From: CAWDVR01 sp044869805
GTDB lineage: Bacteria; Acidobacteriota; Thermoanaerobaculia; Multivoradales; SZUA-115
Assembly (NCBI GenBank): GCA_044869805.1
Contig: JBIOXV010000082.1
Location: forward strand, 1 to 64,000
Length of the DNA: 64,000 nt
Direction: 5' to 3'
Shown here: piece by piece, positions 15,654-25,613 of the stretch
Layout of the letters: every line of letters begins with the position of its first letter
Position numbering within the stretch: position 1 is the first letter of the stretch
The notes under the pieces: generated by a model
Told to the model about the DNA's origin: nothing
The model's input: only the letters and a program-made list of their open reading frames with translations
The model's database searches: none
Position numbers and translations under genes: made by a program

Positions 15654-17513
15654 TCAGGAGCCGGTCGCCGGCGCCGCGCACGCCAGCCGGATGCGGCGCT
15701 TGGCGGCGCGGTGCTCGGCCAAGGCGAGCTCGCGGAGCTTGGGCACCTCGCCAGGCGCGACCCAACGCCGCTTGAGCTCGCTGCGCCGCGAGACGGTGAC
15801 CGTCCGATCGCCGGGAGTCACTTGCTGCGCGAACGAGCCCAGCTCGTTGGCCAGCTCCTCGTTGGCCGCGGCCGGCGGGCACATCGCCTTGGGCAGGTGC
15901 ACCTTCCAGGTCACCTCGTCGAGCGCCGGAGAGACCACTACCGCCAGCTTGCGGTCGGCGAGATGGCGCGGCTCGGGCGTGGTCTGAAAGCCGGGCAGGA
16001 CGAACGAGCCCTTGCCGGGCTCGCCCTGCACCACGTTCGCGATCTTCACCGCGGCGGAGACCGAGATCGACGGCAGGGGGCCCTCGCCCGGCAGCCAGGA
16101 GACGGCGCCCAGCTCGACGCCCGGCAGCAGCCGGGTGAGGAGGGTGCGGACGGTCGCCGCCGTCTTCTCCGGCGGCTGGGTGGCGATCGCATCGAGGAAC
16201 AAGTCGGCATTGCTGCCCGAGAGCGCCAGCGCGGCGCCGCCGGAGCCGGAGCCGTCCTCACCGAGGGAGAGATTCACCAGCAGGCGGCTCGCCTCGGCCG
16301 CGGGCCGGACCGGGGTGCGCACCAGGCCGGCTTCGCCGGGGCGCACGATCAGCGCCTCCTGGTCCTGGGTGAGCGGGTGGAGCCAGGCCCCGGCGCCACG
16401 CTCCAGGGTGGGGTCCACGAACAGGTAGCCGTCGGCGATGGGGTCGCCCTCGGTGATCGCAAGCTGCGCCGTGGGGATGGCGACGATCAGGTGGTTGAAC
16501 CCTCCCGGGGAAGGGAACTCGGCGTCGATGGCGTCGTTCTCCGAGGCCAGGATCAGCGCCGGGAAGGCGGTGATGCCCGCCTCGGCCAGCAGGTCGATGA
16601 GCAGGAACGACTTGCCCTTGCAGTCTCCCCAGCGATTGGCAAGCACCTCGCCGGGAGGGAACGGGCGGTAGCCGCCGATGCCGACCTCGACCGCCACGTA
16701 GCGCACCTTCTGCTGTACGAAGTCGGTGAGCCGCGCCAGCCGCTCGCGCGGGCTGGCCGCCCCGGCCGCGAGCTCGCGGGCCAGGCTGCGCACCGCCTCT
16801 TCGCGTCGCGGCACCGCATCGGTCAGGGTCTCGAACCAGCGCGCCACGGCCGGCCAGTCGGCCTCGCTCCCCCAGGCGTAGCGCAGCACCGGGCCGCTCG
16901 CGTCGAGGCCGCGCGCCAGCTTCGGCGGATCGGGCTTGGCCAGGCCGGCAGCCGAGATGCGGACGCCACCGGGGATGGCCTCGGCCTTGAGGCCGTCGGC
17001 GGGCCCGTCGATCCGCCAGCGGAAGGCCGCGCCCCCTCCCCGCACTTCGACCGAGAGCGCCTCCACCTGCTCGCCCTGAGTCAAGGAAATCTCGCCGGCC
17101 GGGAAGTAGGGCCGAATCTCGAGCCGGTAGCCGAGCGACAACTCGGAGCCCACCGGCACGGCGGGGAACTCGATCTCGCGGTACTTGGCCGAGCTGAACA
17201 AGGTCCCGGCGTCAGGGATGGCCAGGGTGTCCTGGTCGCTGCGCCGGACGCGCTCCTTCCGGCCGTCGGGGCGCCGCGCCCCGGCGTCGACCGCGAGCAG
17301 CCGCCGGTGCTCGTCGAGGTAGATGTACTGATGGGACCACGACTCGAGGTCCGGCTCGCCGTCGAGCCGGACGCTCTGGTGGAACTCCTCGAGCACCTTG
17401 CCGTCCGCGCCCAGGGTGTGGACGATGGTGCGCTCTCGCACGGTCGCGCCGGAGGCCGGCGCGGCCGAGGCGAGGAGGAGGCTAGCGGCGAACCAGGACC
17501 AGAGCTTGCGCAT
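15654..17513 (-). CDS. DUF3857/transglutaminase protein, catalytic triad intact
   Basis: 619 residues. The ATG at 17513 (RKLWSWFAASLLLASAAPASG) gives a clean signal peptide, so the export route is the periplasm; a longer start at 17543 would bury it. A DUF3857 N-terminal beta-domain is followed by a transglutaminase-like domain with Cys in RWGDCKGKS, His in FNHLIVAIP and Asp in LFVDPT. It is the last of three tandem paralogues on this strand and overlaps the previous gene by 32 bases. Of the three it alone keeps the full triad. Substrate unknown; such proteins may crosslink or cleave peptide bonds at the envelope. Confidence 0.87.
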   Translation of the reverse strand: MRKLWSWFAASLLLASAAPASGATVRERTIVHTLGADGKVLEEFHQSVRLDGEPDLESWSHQYIYLDEHRRLLAVDAGARRPDGRKERVRRSDQDTLAIPDAGTLFSSAKYREIEFPAVPVGSELSLGYRLEIRPYFPAGEISLTQGEQVEALSVEVRGGGAAFRWRIDGPADGLKAEAIPGGVRISAAGLAKPDPPKLARGLDASGPVLRYAWGSEADWPAVARWFETLTDAVPRREEAVRSLARELAAGAASPRERLARLTDFVQQKVRYVAVEVGIGGYRPFPPGEVLANRWGDCKGKSFLLIDLLAEAGITAFPALILASENDAIDAEFPSPGGFNHLIVAIPTAQLAITEGDPIADGYLFVDPTLERGAGAWLHPLTQDQEALIVRPGEAGLVRTPVRPAAEASRLLVNLSLGEDGSGSGGAALALSGSNADLFLDAIATQPPEKTAATVRTLLTRLLPGVELGAVSWLPGEGPLPSISVSAAVKIANVVQGEPGKGSFVLPGFQTTPEPRHLADRKLAVVVSPALDEVTWKVHLPKAMCPPAAANEELANELGSFAQQVTPGDRTVTVSRRSELKRRWVAPGEVPKLRELALAEHRAAKRRIRLACAAPATGS

Positions 17514-19416
17514 CGTTCTTTTCCACATGGGCGAAGAGGTCACGCGTCGCGCGGTACTGCTCCAGGCCTTCGAGTCGGGCAGTCCTAAGGTCGAGGCGGC
17601 GCGTGTAGGTCAGCCGCCGAGCCGCGGCGTCAACGGACGTGCTGATGGAGAAAGTGCCCAGGTCGCTGACCAGGGCGCGGTTCTCGGGTTGGGCCTCCAC
17701 CTCCCAGCCGTCGGACCAGGTGAGGGCGACCTCCAGGTCCTCGCTGGCGGCGAAGGGCAGGACGACGGGGGTCTTCCTCTCTTCGGGCTTCAAGGTCAGG
17801 CTCTGCCGGAACGGGCCGAAAGGTTGGCAGGGGCGCAAGGTGGCGTCCGTTCCCAGGACCTCCTCCTCCCGCTGGCTCATCTCCCAGCTAACGATCAACT
17901 GTTCGCTGTCGGCCCTCCGCTCGGCTCGGGCCCCAGCGACCTGGAATGACCCGAATCTCTTCTCCAACCATTCCCGCCAGGCCTTTTCCGGGTCGTCCTC
18001 GCCACGGCCGATCCGGCAGGCCTCGGCGGCGCGCTGCCCGGAAACCGTCAGTGTGCCCACGCCGGAGGCCCGGCCCTCGGCGTCGAGGGTCAGCTCCAGG
18101 CGGGCCTTCCTCAGGTTGTCCGCCGCGGAGCTGGTGGGCAGCCGGGTGAGCGTTCCCGTTTGGACCCTCAGACCGGCGGCGCCTTCGAACTCCGCCAGCA
18201 GTTGGCCGAAGCCGAGGCAGGGATCGGAGGGGTCGAGGGCGACGTTGCGCCCATCGATCGCCGCCACGACCACGGCGTGCTCCAGCGGCAGGATGGTCGG
18301 CAGCCTTGGGTCGAGGCCCTCGCCACCCGTGCCTCCCGCCACCACGACCTCGTTCGCGATCTCCACTCCTCGCAGCAGGCCGGCAAGGAGCAGCGCCTTT
18401 TCGACCACGGTGCCCGCCCGTCGCTTCAGGGCGTCGTCGACCTCGGAGCCCTTGTCCAACCAGACGCCGCCCCCCGGCGTGGTCGCGACCTCGTCGCGCA
18501 CGAAGCGGTAGAGGGCGAGCGCCCTGACGCGCGCCGGGGCGGCGGGCAGCGAAGAGGTAAGCGAGCGAGCCAGGCGCGCGGCGTCTCCGGCGTCGCGCAG
18601 GCTTTTCTCGTAGAGCTCTCGCATCTGTCGCGCGAGGTGGTTCCAGCTAAGCTGCAGCGACACCGGCTCACCCATCATCGCGACCGTATCCAGCACGGTG
18701 GCGACCACCGTCGCCAGGTCCCGGCCGTGATGGCTGAGCGGCTCGTCAGGCAGCGGCGGTACGTCGCGCGCCCAGGCGCGGTAGATCCCCTCGCCTTCGG
18801 TCGTGCTCCTCTCTTCGCCAGGCTTCAGGCCCTGGGGGTCGCGGACGTACTGGTGAGCGCTGACGTTGCGCGGGACGAGATAGACAATCTCGGAGTAGAG
18901 GGTGGGGATGTCCTGGTGGAAGACCCAAGGCTCGATCAGCAACGGGGTGTCGAAACGAAGCTCGTAGCGGTAGTCCAGGATCGAACCCACCTCGACCGCC
19001 GGGAAGGCGGCTTTGGTGGCGTAGAACCGCCGTTGTTCAGACAGCTTGTCGAGGAACACGGCCTCGGGGGGGATGGCGCGCACCTGCCCGTCGGCGAGCA
19101 CCGTGCGGGCGGCGATGCCCTCGAGCCGCAGCAGCTTGCCGTGCTCCACGCGGAGCTCGCCGAAGCGCTTGCCCTCTTCGGTGAGCACCTTGATGCGGGC
19201 CGCCATCTCCAGGCGAGCGGTGAGGCCTTTTCGCGCGGAGAAGCTGTAGCTGAGCCGCCCCTTGCGGAAGAGGTATACCGCCGGCGCGTTCGCCTGGCCG
19301 GCCACCTCCTTGAGCGCCTGCTCCTCGGCAGTGATCGGCGGAAAGTCGCTCTGCGCACCGGCGCCGCCGGCCGCTGCCAGCAGGCTAGCGGCGAACCAGC
19401 GTGACCACTTGCGCAT
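17482..19416 (-). CDS. DUF3857/transglutaminase-like paralogue, catalytic Cys lost
   Basis: 644 residues with a signal peptide (RKWSRWFAASLLAAAGGAGA) nearly matching that of the next paralogue. The fold is DUF3857 plus transglutaminase-like. The motif that should read GDCKxKA reads GTVVEKA, so the nucleophile is missing, while His (PLEHAVVVA) and Asp (ALDPSD) remain. It is probably a non-enzymatic partner or binding protein. It overlaps the gene before and the gene after it by exactly 32 bases each. A GGAGAAG ribosome site sits inside the end of the upstream gene, implying coupled translation. Confidence 0.85.
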   Translation of the reverse strand: MRKWSRWFAASLLAAAGGAGAQSDFPPITAEEQALKEVAGQANAPAVYLFRKGRLSYSFSARKGLTARLEMAARIKVLTEEGKRFGELRVEHGKLLRLEGIAARTVLADGQVRAIPPEAVFLDKLSEQRRFYATKAAFPAVEVGSILDYRYELRFDTPLLIEPWVFHQDIPTLYSEIVYLVPRNVSAHQYVRDPQGLKPGEERSTTEGEGIYRAWARDVPPLPDEPLSHHGRDLATVVATVLDTVAMMGEPVSLQLSWNHLARQMRELYEKSLRDAGDAARLARSLTSSLPAAPARVRALALYRFVRDEVATTPGGGVWLDKGSEVDDALKRRAGTVVEKALLLAGLLRGVEIANEVVVAGGTGGEGLDPRLPTILPLEHAVVVAAIDGRNVALDPSDPCLGFGQLLAEFEGAAGLRVQTGTLTRLPTSSAADNLRKARLELTLDAEGRASGVGTLTVSGQRAAEACRIGRGEDDPEKAWREWLEKRFGSFQVAGARAERRADSEQLIVSWEMSQREEEVLGTDATLRPCQPFGPFRQSLTLKPEERKTPVVLPFAASEDLEVALTWSDGWEVEAQPENRALVSDLGTFSISTSVDAAARRLTYTRRLDLRTARLEGLEQYRATRDLFAHVEKNDAQALVLVRR

Positions 19417-21322
19417 CGTGCTTCTCCGCCTCGCTGTAGAGGGCGCGGACGCGAGCGTACTCGTCGCGCCCCATGTATTGCGCCGCGTTGGTGTCGAAGC
19501 GGCGGCTGTAGCGCAGGGTGCGGTCCGCCTCGTCCACTTCGATAGTGGCGGAGAAGGCGCCGACCGCGCCTTCGGCCTTGCTGTCCGCCGGGCGGCCCTC
19601 GATCTCCCAGCTATCCGGCCAGCGGAAGGTGATCTCCAGGGTATCGCGGTCGGCGAAGTCGAACATCAGCGGCGTGGCGCGGCTCTCGGCGGGCACCGGC
19701 AGAGGTTGCCTGACCGGGCCCAGGGGCCGACTGGGATGGAAGCTCGCCTCGCTGCCCAGCACTTCCTCGGCCGGCTGGTCGAGCGCGAAGCGCACCTCCA
19801 CCCGGCGCTCGTCGACCGCCTGCTCGACCTTCACGTCCTTGACCACGAAGCCATCGAAGCGGCCGCTGAGCCAGTCGGTGAGGTCCTTCTCGGGGCCCTC
19901 GCCGGCGCGTGCCGCCGCGATCCGGTCCGCGGCATGATGGCCGGTAAAGACCACCGCGCCGGTGCCGGTGAGCTTGCCCTCGGCGTCGAGCGCCAGCTCC
20001 AGGGTCGCCTGCCGCCGGTTGGCGTCGAAGGGGTCGGACGGCAGGGTGATGACCTGCGGCTTGCGGGGGTGGAAGAGCACGGCCTTGGTGCCCTCGTGAT
20101 CGGCGGTGAGCTGCCCGAAGCCGAGGCCGCGCTCGGAGGGGTCGAGGTAGACGATCTCGGCGCCGATCTTCGCCTGCACCAGCATGCGGTCGAACCAGGC
20201 GAGGGTGGGAAGCTCGGTGTCGATCAGGCCGTCCCGGCGGCTCGCCGCCCACACCAGTTGGGCGTCGATCTTGACGGCATTGAGCAGCGTCTCGAGCAGC
20301 AGGGCCTTCTCGGCGTAGGCTCCCCGCTTCGCGCCGAGCACGATATCCGGTCCCTGCTTGACGTCGACCACCACGCTCGGCCAGGGCTCGGTCTCGATCT
20401 CGTCGCGCACGAAGCGGTAGAGGGCGAGGGCCCTGGCCTTGGGGTCGGGCGAGGGGCCGGCGAGCTCCTTGGCGCGCCGCCGCGCCGCGGTGTCGTTGCG
20501 CCGCGCCGGGGCGTAGCTACCGTCCTCGACGATCTCGCAGGTGGTGGCCCAGGTTTCGAGCAACGGCTCGGTGCCCGCGTACTTGGTGGGCACCAGCATG
20601 AAGCGGGCGGTCAGATCCTCGGGCGGGAAGCTGAACGGCTCGTCGAGGATCGGCGGCAAGTTCACGGCCCACACGCGGATGTCGGTGCCGATGGCGCTCT
20701 TCTTCGCCTCGTGCTGGATACCGGCGCGGGTCGGGTCCCGGGACCAGGCGCGGGCGGAGATCTCGCCCGGCAGGTGGTAGACGATCTCCGACAGCAGCAC
20801 CGGCACCTCCTCCTGGAAGACCCACGGCTCCAGGGTGTAGAAGGAGTCCCACTTGATCTCGTAGCGGTACTCGAGGATGGCGCCGACCTCGACCGCCGGG
20901 AAGGCGACCGCGGTGACCGCCAGGCGGCGCGACTGCGAGGCCTGGCGCTCGAAGACGGACTTGTCGTCGAGCGGCACGGTGCGCCCATCGGGCAACACGG
21001 TGCGGCCCGCGAGCTGCTTCAGCCGGAAGTTCCGGTTGTGGTAGATCTCGATCTCCCCGAAGTCCTTCTTGCCCTGCTCGGAAAGGATCTTGACGCGGGC
21101 CTGGACCTCGAGCGTCGAGGCCTGCTCGCCGCGCGCCAGGTCCATCATGCGGAAGTCGCCCTTGCGGAAGAGCACGACCGCCGCGGCGTTGGGGTGGCCG
21201 GGGACCGCGGTCAGCGCCTTCTCCTGGGCGGAGATCGGCGGGAAGTCGGCGGCCGGCGCGGGAGCCGCAAGGGCGGCGGCCAGCAGGGCGAAGGCGAAGC
21301 TTGCGCAGACGGATCGGTACAT
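19385..21322 (-). CDS. DUF3857/transglutaminase-like paralogue, Cys and His lost
   Basis: 645 residues, first gene of the three-gene operon. The ATG at 21322 (YRSVCASFAFALLAAALAAP) gives a signal peptide; longer upstream starts do not. The transglutaminase motif reads GAYAEKA in place of GDCKxKA and the His position reads WFDRML, so two of three catalytic residues are gone; the Asp (YLDPSE) is kept. Predicted periplasmic pseudoenzyme. It shares its upstream promoter region with the divergent metal-transporter operon. Confidence 0.85.
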   Translation of the reverse strand: MYRSVCASFAFALLAAALAAPAPAADFPPISAQEKALTAVPGHPNAAAVVLFRKGDFRMMDLARGEQASTLEVQARVKILSEQGKKDFGEIEIYHNRNFRLKQLAGRTVLPDGRTVPLDDKSVFERQASQSRRLAVTAVAFPAVEVGAILEYRYEIKWDSFYTLEPWVFQEEVPVLLSEIVYHLPGEISARAWSRDPTRAGIQHEAKKSAIGTDIRVWAVNLPPILDEPFSFPPEDLTARFMLVPTKYAGTEPLLETWATTCEIVEDGSYAPARRNDTAARRRAKELAGPSPDPKARALALYRFVRDEIETEPWPSVVVDVKQGPDIVLGAKRGAYAEKALLLETLLNAVKIDAQLVWAASRRDGLIDTELPTLAWFDRMLVQAKIGAEIVYLDPSERGLGFGQLTADHEGTKAVLFHPRKPQVITLPSDPFDANRRQATLELALDAEGKLTGTGAVVFTGHHAADRIAAARAGEGPEKDLTDWLSGRFDGFVVKDVKVEQAVDERRVEVRFALDQPAEEVLGSEASFHPSRPLGPVRQPLPVPAESRATPLMFDFADRDTLEITFRWPDSWEIEGRPADSKAEGAVGAFSATIEVDEADRTLRYSRRFDTNAAQYMGRDEYARVRALYSEAEKHDAQVVTLVRR

Positions 21323-21392
21323 GGGCGCTCCAGATCGCAGTGCGATGCAGCGGATTGAATTCCACCGCAGCATAAGTAATCAGCGGTCACTG

Positions 21393-21411
21393 CGCAAGGC
21401 GAGGTTGCGCC
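21393..21411. promoter_or_regulatory. Inverted repeat upstream of the metal ABC operon
   Basis: GCGCAA (21393-21398) and TTGCGC (21406-21411) pair across a 7-base spacer, 29 bases before the binding-protein start. The position suits an operator for a metalloregulator (for example the DtxR-like domain encoded in this operon), but the sequence matches no consensus I recognise. Confidence 0.35.
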
Positions 21412-21439
21412 TTTTGCCGGGTCGAGAGATGATTTTTAC

Positions 21440-22368
21440 ATGTCAAAAACCCGGCTTCCACTGTCGATTCCCATCCTCCTGAGCCTCCTCGCCGCCTGTG
21501 GTGGCGATCCAGCATCCAAGCCTGCCTCCCGGCAGGGGCCCATCCACGTCGTCGTCACCACGGGCATGATCGCCGACGCCGCGCAGCGCATCGCCGGCGA
21601 CCTCGCACAAGTAGATGCGCTGATGGGCCCGGGGGTTGATCCCCACCTCTACAAAGCCAGCGAGAGCGACGTGCGCAAGCTCTCGGAAGCGGACCTGATC
21701 CTGTACAACGGCCTCCATCTCGAAGGCAAGATGGGCGACATTCTGGTCAAGCTCGCCCGCAGCCGCCCGGTGGTGGCGGTGTCCGAGGCCATCCCGCAGG
21801 AGGAGCTGCGGGAGCCGCCCGAGTTCGCCGGCCAGTACGACCCCCACATCTGGTTCGATGTCGGGCTGTGGTCGCGGACGCTCGACCCCATCGCGACGGC
21901 GCTCGCCGAGCTCGCCTCCGACCACGCCGAGACCTTCCGCGCCAACGCCGCCCGCTACCGCGACGAGCTCGGCCAGCTCGACGCCTGGGTGGAGCAGCGG
22001 ATCGCCGAGATCCCGGAGAGCCAGCGCGTCCTGGTCACTGCCCACGACGCCTTCGGCTACTTCGGCCGTCGCTACGGCATGCGGGTGATCGGCCTGCAAG
22101 GCATCAGCACGCTCTCCGAGGCGGGTCTCAAGGACGTCGAGCGCGTGGTCTCCGAGGTGGTGGCGAACAAGATCAAGGCGGTGTTCATCGAGTCCTCGGT
22201 GCCGCGGCGATCGCTCGAGGCAGTGCAGGCGGCCTGCCGCGCCCGCGGCCACGAGGTGGCGATCGGCGGCCAGCTCTTCTCCGATGCCATGGGCGCGCCG
22301 GGTACCGAGGAGGGCACCTATCCCGGCATGGTGCGCGCCAACGTCAACACCATCGTCGAGGCGTTGAA

Positions 22369-22372
<4 letters not shown>
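21440..22372 (+). CDS. Metal ABC transporter substrate-binding lipoprotein (ZnuA/TroA/YtgA family)
   Basis: 310 residues with a lipoprotein signal (SIPILLSLLAACGG; lipobox Cys about residue 20). It shows cluster A-I features: GPGVDPHLYKASESDVRKL and QYDPHIWFDVGLW supply two metal-ligand histidines, VTAHDAFGYFGRRYGM a third, and the C-terminal GGQLFSDAMG the Asp. Together they would hold Zn2+, Mn2+ or Fe2+. There is no long His-rich loop, which argues for Mn/Fe or low-affinity Zn rather than ZnuA. First gene of a four-gene operon with four-base overlaps or near-overlaps. Confidence 0.92.
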
Positions 22373-23178
<806 letters not shown>

Positions 23179-23179
23179 G

Positions 23180-24502
23180 ATGGAGCTCTCTTTCTCGGCC
23201 CGGAACGTGCTGCTTGGCGCCAGCCTCTTGGGGGTAGCCGGCGGCGTGCTCGGCGGCTTCGCGCTGCTCCGGCGCCAGAGCCTGTTGGGCGACGCGCTGG
23301 CGCACGCGGCGCTGCCCGGCGTCTGCCTCGCTTTTCTGCTGACCCACAGCAAGAGCCCGGCGCCGCTGCTTGCCGGCGCCATGGTCGCCGGCCTCTCGGG
23401 CGCGCTGCTGATCCTCGCCGTGCGGCGTTTCTCGCGCATCAAGGAGGACGCCGCGATCGGCATCGTGCTGTCGGTGTACTTCGGCGCTGGCATCGTGCTC
23501 CTCACCCACATCCAGAAGCTGCCGTTCGCCAACCAGAGCGGGCTCGACAAATTCCTCTTCGGGCAGGCGGCGACGCTCGTGCCGCGCGACGTCGCGGTGA
23601 TGGCGGTGCTGGTGACGCTGGTGCTCGCGGCCACGCTGCTGTTCTTCAAGGAGCTCAAGCTGCTGGCCTTCGACCGCGAGTTCGGCGCCACCCAGGGCTT
23701 CCCCATGCGGCGGATCGAGATCCTGCTCACCGGGCTGCTGGTGGTGGTGGTCGTGGTGGGCCTGCAGACGGTAGGCGTGGTGCTGATGGTGGCGACCTTG
23801 ATCACTCCCGCCGCCGCCGCCCGCCAGTGGACCGACCGGTTGGGCGTGATGCTGCTCGTCTCGGCGGCGATCGGCGGCGTTTCGGGCGCCGCCGGCGCGC
23901 TGCTCTCGGCCTCCGTCGAGCGGCTGCCCACCGGGCCGATGATCGTGCTGCTGTCGAGCGCGGCGCTGATCGTCTCGCTGGTCTTCGCGCCGCGGCGCGG
24001 GCTGCTCAAGGCCTACTTCGAGGGCCGGCGGGTGGCGACCCGCATCCGCCGCGAGAACCTGCTCAAGGACCTCTACTTGTGGGCCGAGCGCGGCGCGGCA
24101 CCCGGCGACGCCCGGCGGCGGGCAATGCACGAGTGGCCGCACGCCGAATGGCTGCACTGGGCGGACCTGATGGGCACCCGCGGTCAGAGCGGCGGCCAGC
24201 TCGCCGCGGTGGCGAAGGCCCTGGCGCGGGACGGCTTGGTCGAGCTCAGCGAGCGCGGCGAGCGCGGCATCCGCCTGACCGCGGAGGGCCTGGCCGCCGC
24301 CCAGGCCGTGGTGCGGCGCCACCGGCTGTGGGAGGTGTACCTGACTCGGCGCCTGGAGCTGCCGAGCGACCACGTGCACCGCGACGCCGAGATGATGGAG
24401 CACGCGCTCTCCGACGAGGCCGTGGCCCGACTCGAGGAGCTGCTGGGCTCGCCCACCGTCGATCCCCACGGCAGCCCGATCCCGCCGCGGAGGGCGGCAT
24501 GA
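23180..24502 (+). CDS. Metal ABC permease fused to a DtxR-like repressor (YtgCR-like)
   Basis: 440 residues. The first 270 form a multi-helix ABC-3 family permease (RQSLLGDALAHAALPGVCLAF, FKELKLLAFDREFGATQGFP). From about 280 the chain continues as a DtxR-type regulator: a winged helix (LAAVAKALARDGLVELSERG, then RGIRLTAEGLAAAQAVVRRH) and the dimerisation/metal domain RLWEVYLTRRLELPSDHVHR...MEHALSDEAVARLEELLGSP. The same architecture is known in Chlamydia YtgCR, where the repressor is released by proteolysis. Here it would couple metal uptake to its own regulation. It overlaps the next permease by four bases. Confidence 0.93.
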   Translation: MELSFSARNVLLGASLLGVAGGVLGGFALLRRQSLLGDALAHAALPGVCLAFLLTHSKSPAPLLAGAMVAGLSGALLILAVRRFSRIKEDAAIGIVLSVYFGAGIVLLTHIQKLPFANQSGLDKFLFGQAATLVPRDVAVMAVLVTLVLAATLLFFKELKLLAFDREFGATQGFPMRRIEILLTGLLVVVVVVGLQTVGVVLMVATLITPAAAARQWTDRLGVMLLVSAAIGGVSGAAGALLSASVERLPTGPMIVLLSSAALIVSLVFAPRRGLLKAYFEGRRVATRIRRENLLKDLYLWAERGAAPGDARRRAMHEWPHAEWLHWADLMGTRGQSGGQLAAVAKALARDGLVELSERGERGIRLTAEGLAAAQAVVRRHRLWEVYLTRRLELPSDHVHRDAEMMEHALSDEAVARLEELLGSPTVDPHGSPIPPRRAA

Positions 24503-25608
24503 GCCCGACGCTGGTCATCATCCTGGTGGGCTCCTGCGTGGCCGCCTCCTGTGCGCTGGTGGGTGCCTTCCTGGTGCTGCGACAGATGGCCTTGCTGGGC
24601 GACGCCATCAGCCACGCGGTGCTGCCCGGCATCGTAATCGCGTTCCTCTTGACCGGCAGCCGCAGCTCGCTGCCCATGGTGCTCGGCGCCGGCGCCGTCG
24701 GCGTGCTGACCGTGCTGCTGGTCGAGCTCTTCAACCGCACTCGCCGGCTGCGCGAGGACGCCTCGATCGGCGTCGTCTTCCCGGCCCTCTTCGCGTTCGG
24801 CGTGCTGCTGGTCAGCCGCTACGCCGCGCAGGTGGACCTCGATCTCGACTGCGTACTCTACGGCGAGATCGCCTACGCGCCCTGGGACCTGATCTTCGCC
24901 GGCGAACGCTCGCTGGGGCCCAAGGCGCTGTGGGTCAACGGCGTGGTGCTCGCCGTCAACCTGAGCTTCGTGCTGCTGCTCTACAAGGAGCTCAAGCTCT
25001 CGACCTTCGACCGCGAGCTGGCCGCCGCCCTGGGGTTCGTGCCGGCCGCCCTCCACTACCTGCTGATGGGCCTGGTGTCGATCACCGTGGTGGGCGCCTT
25101 CGAGAGCGTGGGCGCGATCCTGGTGGTGGCAATGCTCATCGTGCCGCCGGCCGCGGCCTACCTGCTGACCGACCGCCTTTCCCGCATGCTGCTGCTGTCG
25201 GCGGCGCTCGGCGTGGCCTCGGCGGCGGGCGGCTACGCCATGGCCCGTTGGCTCGACGCCTCGATCGCCGGCTCGATGGCGACCGTCGCGGGGGCGATCT
25301 TCCTCGCCGCCTTCCTGCTCTCGCCGCGCCACGGCCTCGCCGCGCAGGCGATCCGTCACCGGCGCCTGTTGCTCGCCACCGCCGAGCAGCTCGTGATGCT
25401 CCACCTCTCCCAGGGCAGCGAGGGCCTGCCGCGGGACGAGGTCGTGCGACGTTTCGCCTGGCCGGCACGGCGGCTCGATGCGACTGTCCGCCGGCTCGCC
25501 GGGCGCGGCTGGATCGAGGCCGACGGCAGCGGCCTGAAGCTCACTGCGGCCGGCGCCGCCGCTCTCGAGGCGAGCGGCCAGGCGGTGCTGCGGCACGGGG
25601 CAGGCTAG
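24499..25608 (+). CDS. Metal ABC permease with C-terminal winged-helix domain (TroD/YtgD-like)
   Basis: 369 residues. The membrane part (about 1-280) is a second ABC-3 permease with RQMALLGDAISHAVLPGIVI and YKELKLSTFDRELAAALGF. The last 80 residues (ATAEQLVMLHLSQGSEGLPR, DEVVRRFAWPARRLDATVRR, LAGRGWIEADGSGLKLTAAG) look like a short winged helix without the DtxR dimerisation domain. It would pair with the preceding permease. The extra domain may contact DNA or the neighbouring repressor domain; this is inference. Last gene of the operon, convergent with the kinase gene five bases away. Confidence 0.9.
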   Translation: MSPTLVIILVGSCVAASCALVGAFLVLRQMALLGDAISHAVLPGIVIAFLLTGSRSSLPMVLGAGAVGVLTVLLVELFNRTRRLREDASIGVVFPALFAFGVLLVSRYAAQVDLDLDCVLYGEIAYAPWDLIFAGERSLGPKALWVNGVVLAVNLSFVLLLYKELKLSTFDRELAAALGFVPAALHYLLMGLVSITVVGAFESVGAILVVAMLIVPPAAAYLLTDRLSRMLLLSAALGVASAAGGYAMARWLDASIAGSMATVAGAIFLAAFLLSPRHGLAAQAIRHRRLLLATAEQLVMLHLSQGSEGLPRDEVVRRFAWPARRLDATVRRLAGRGWIEADGSGLKLTAAGAAALEASGQAVLRHGAG

Positions 25609-25613
25609 GCGGG

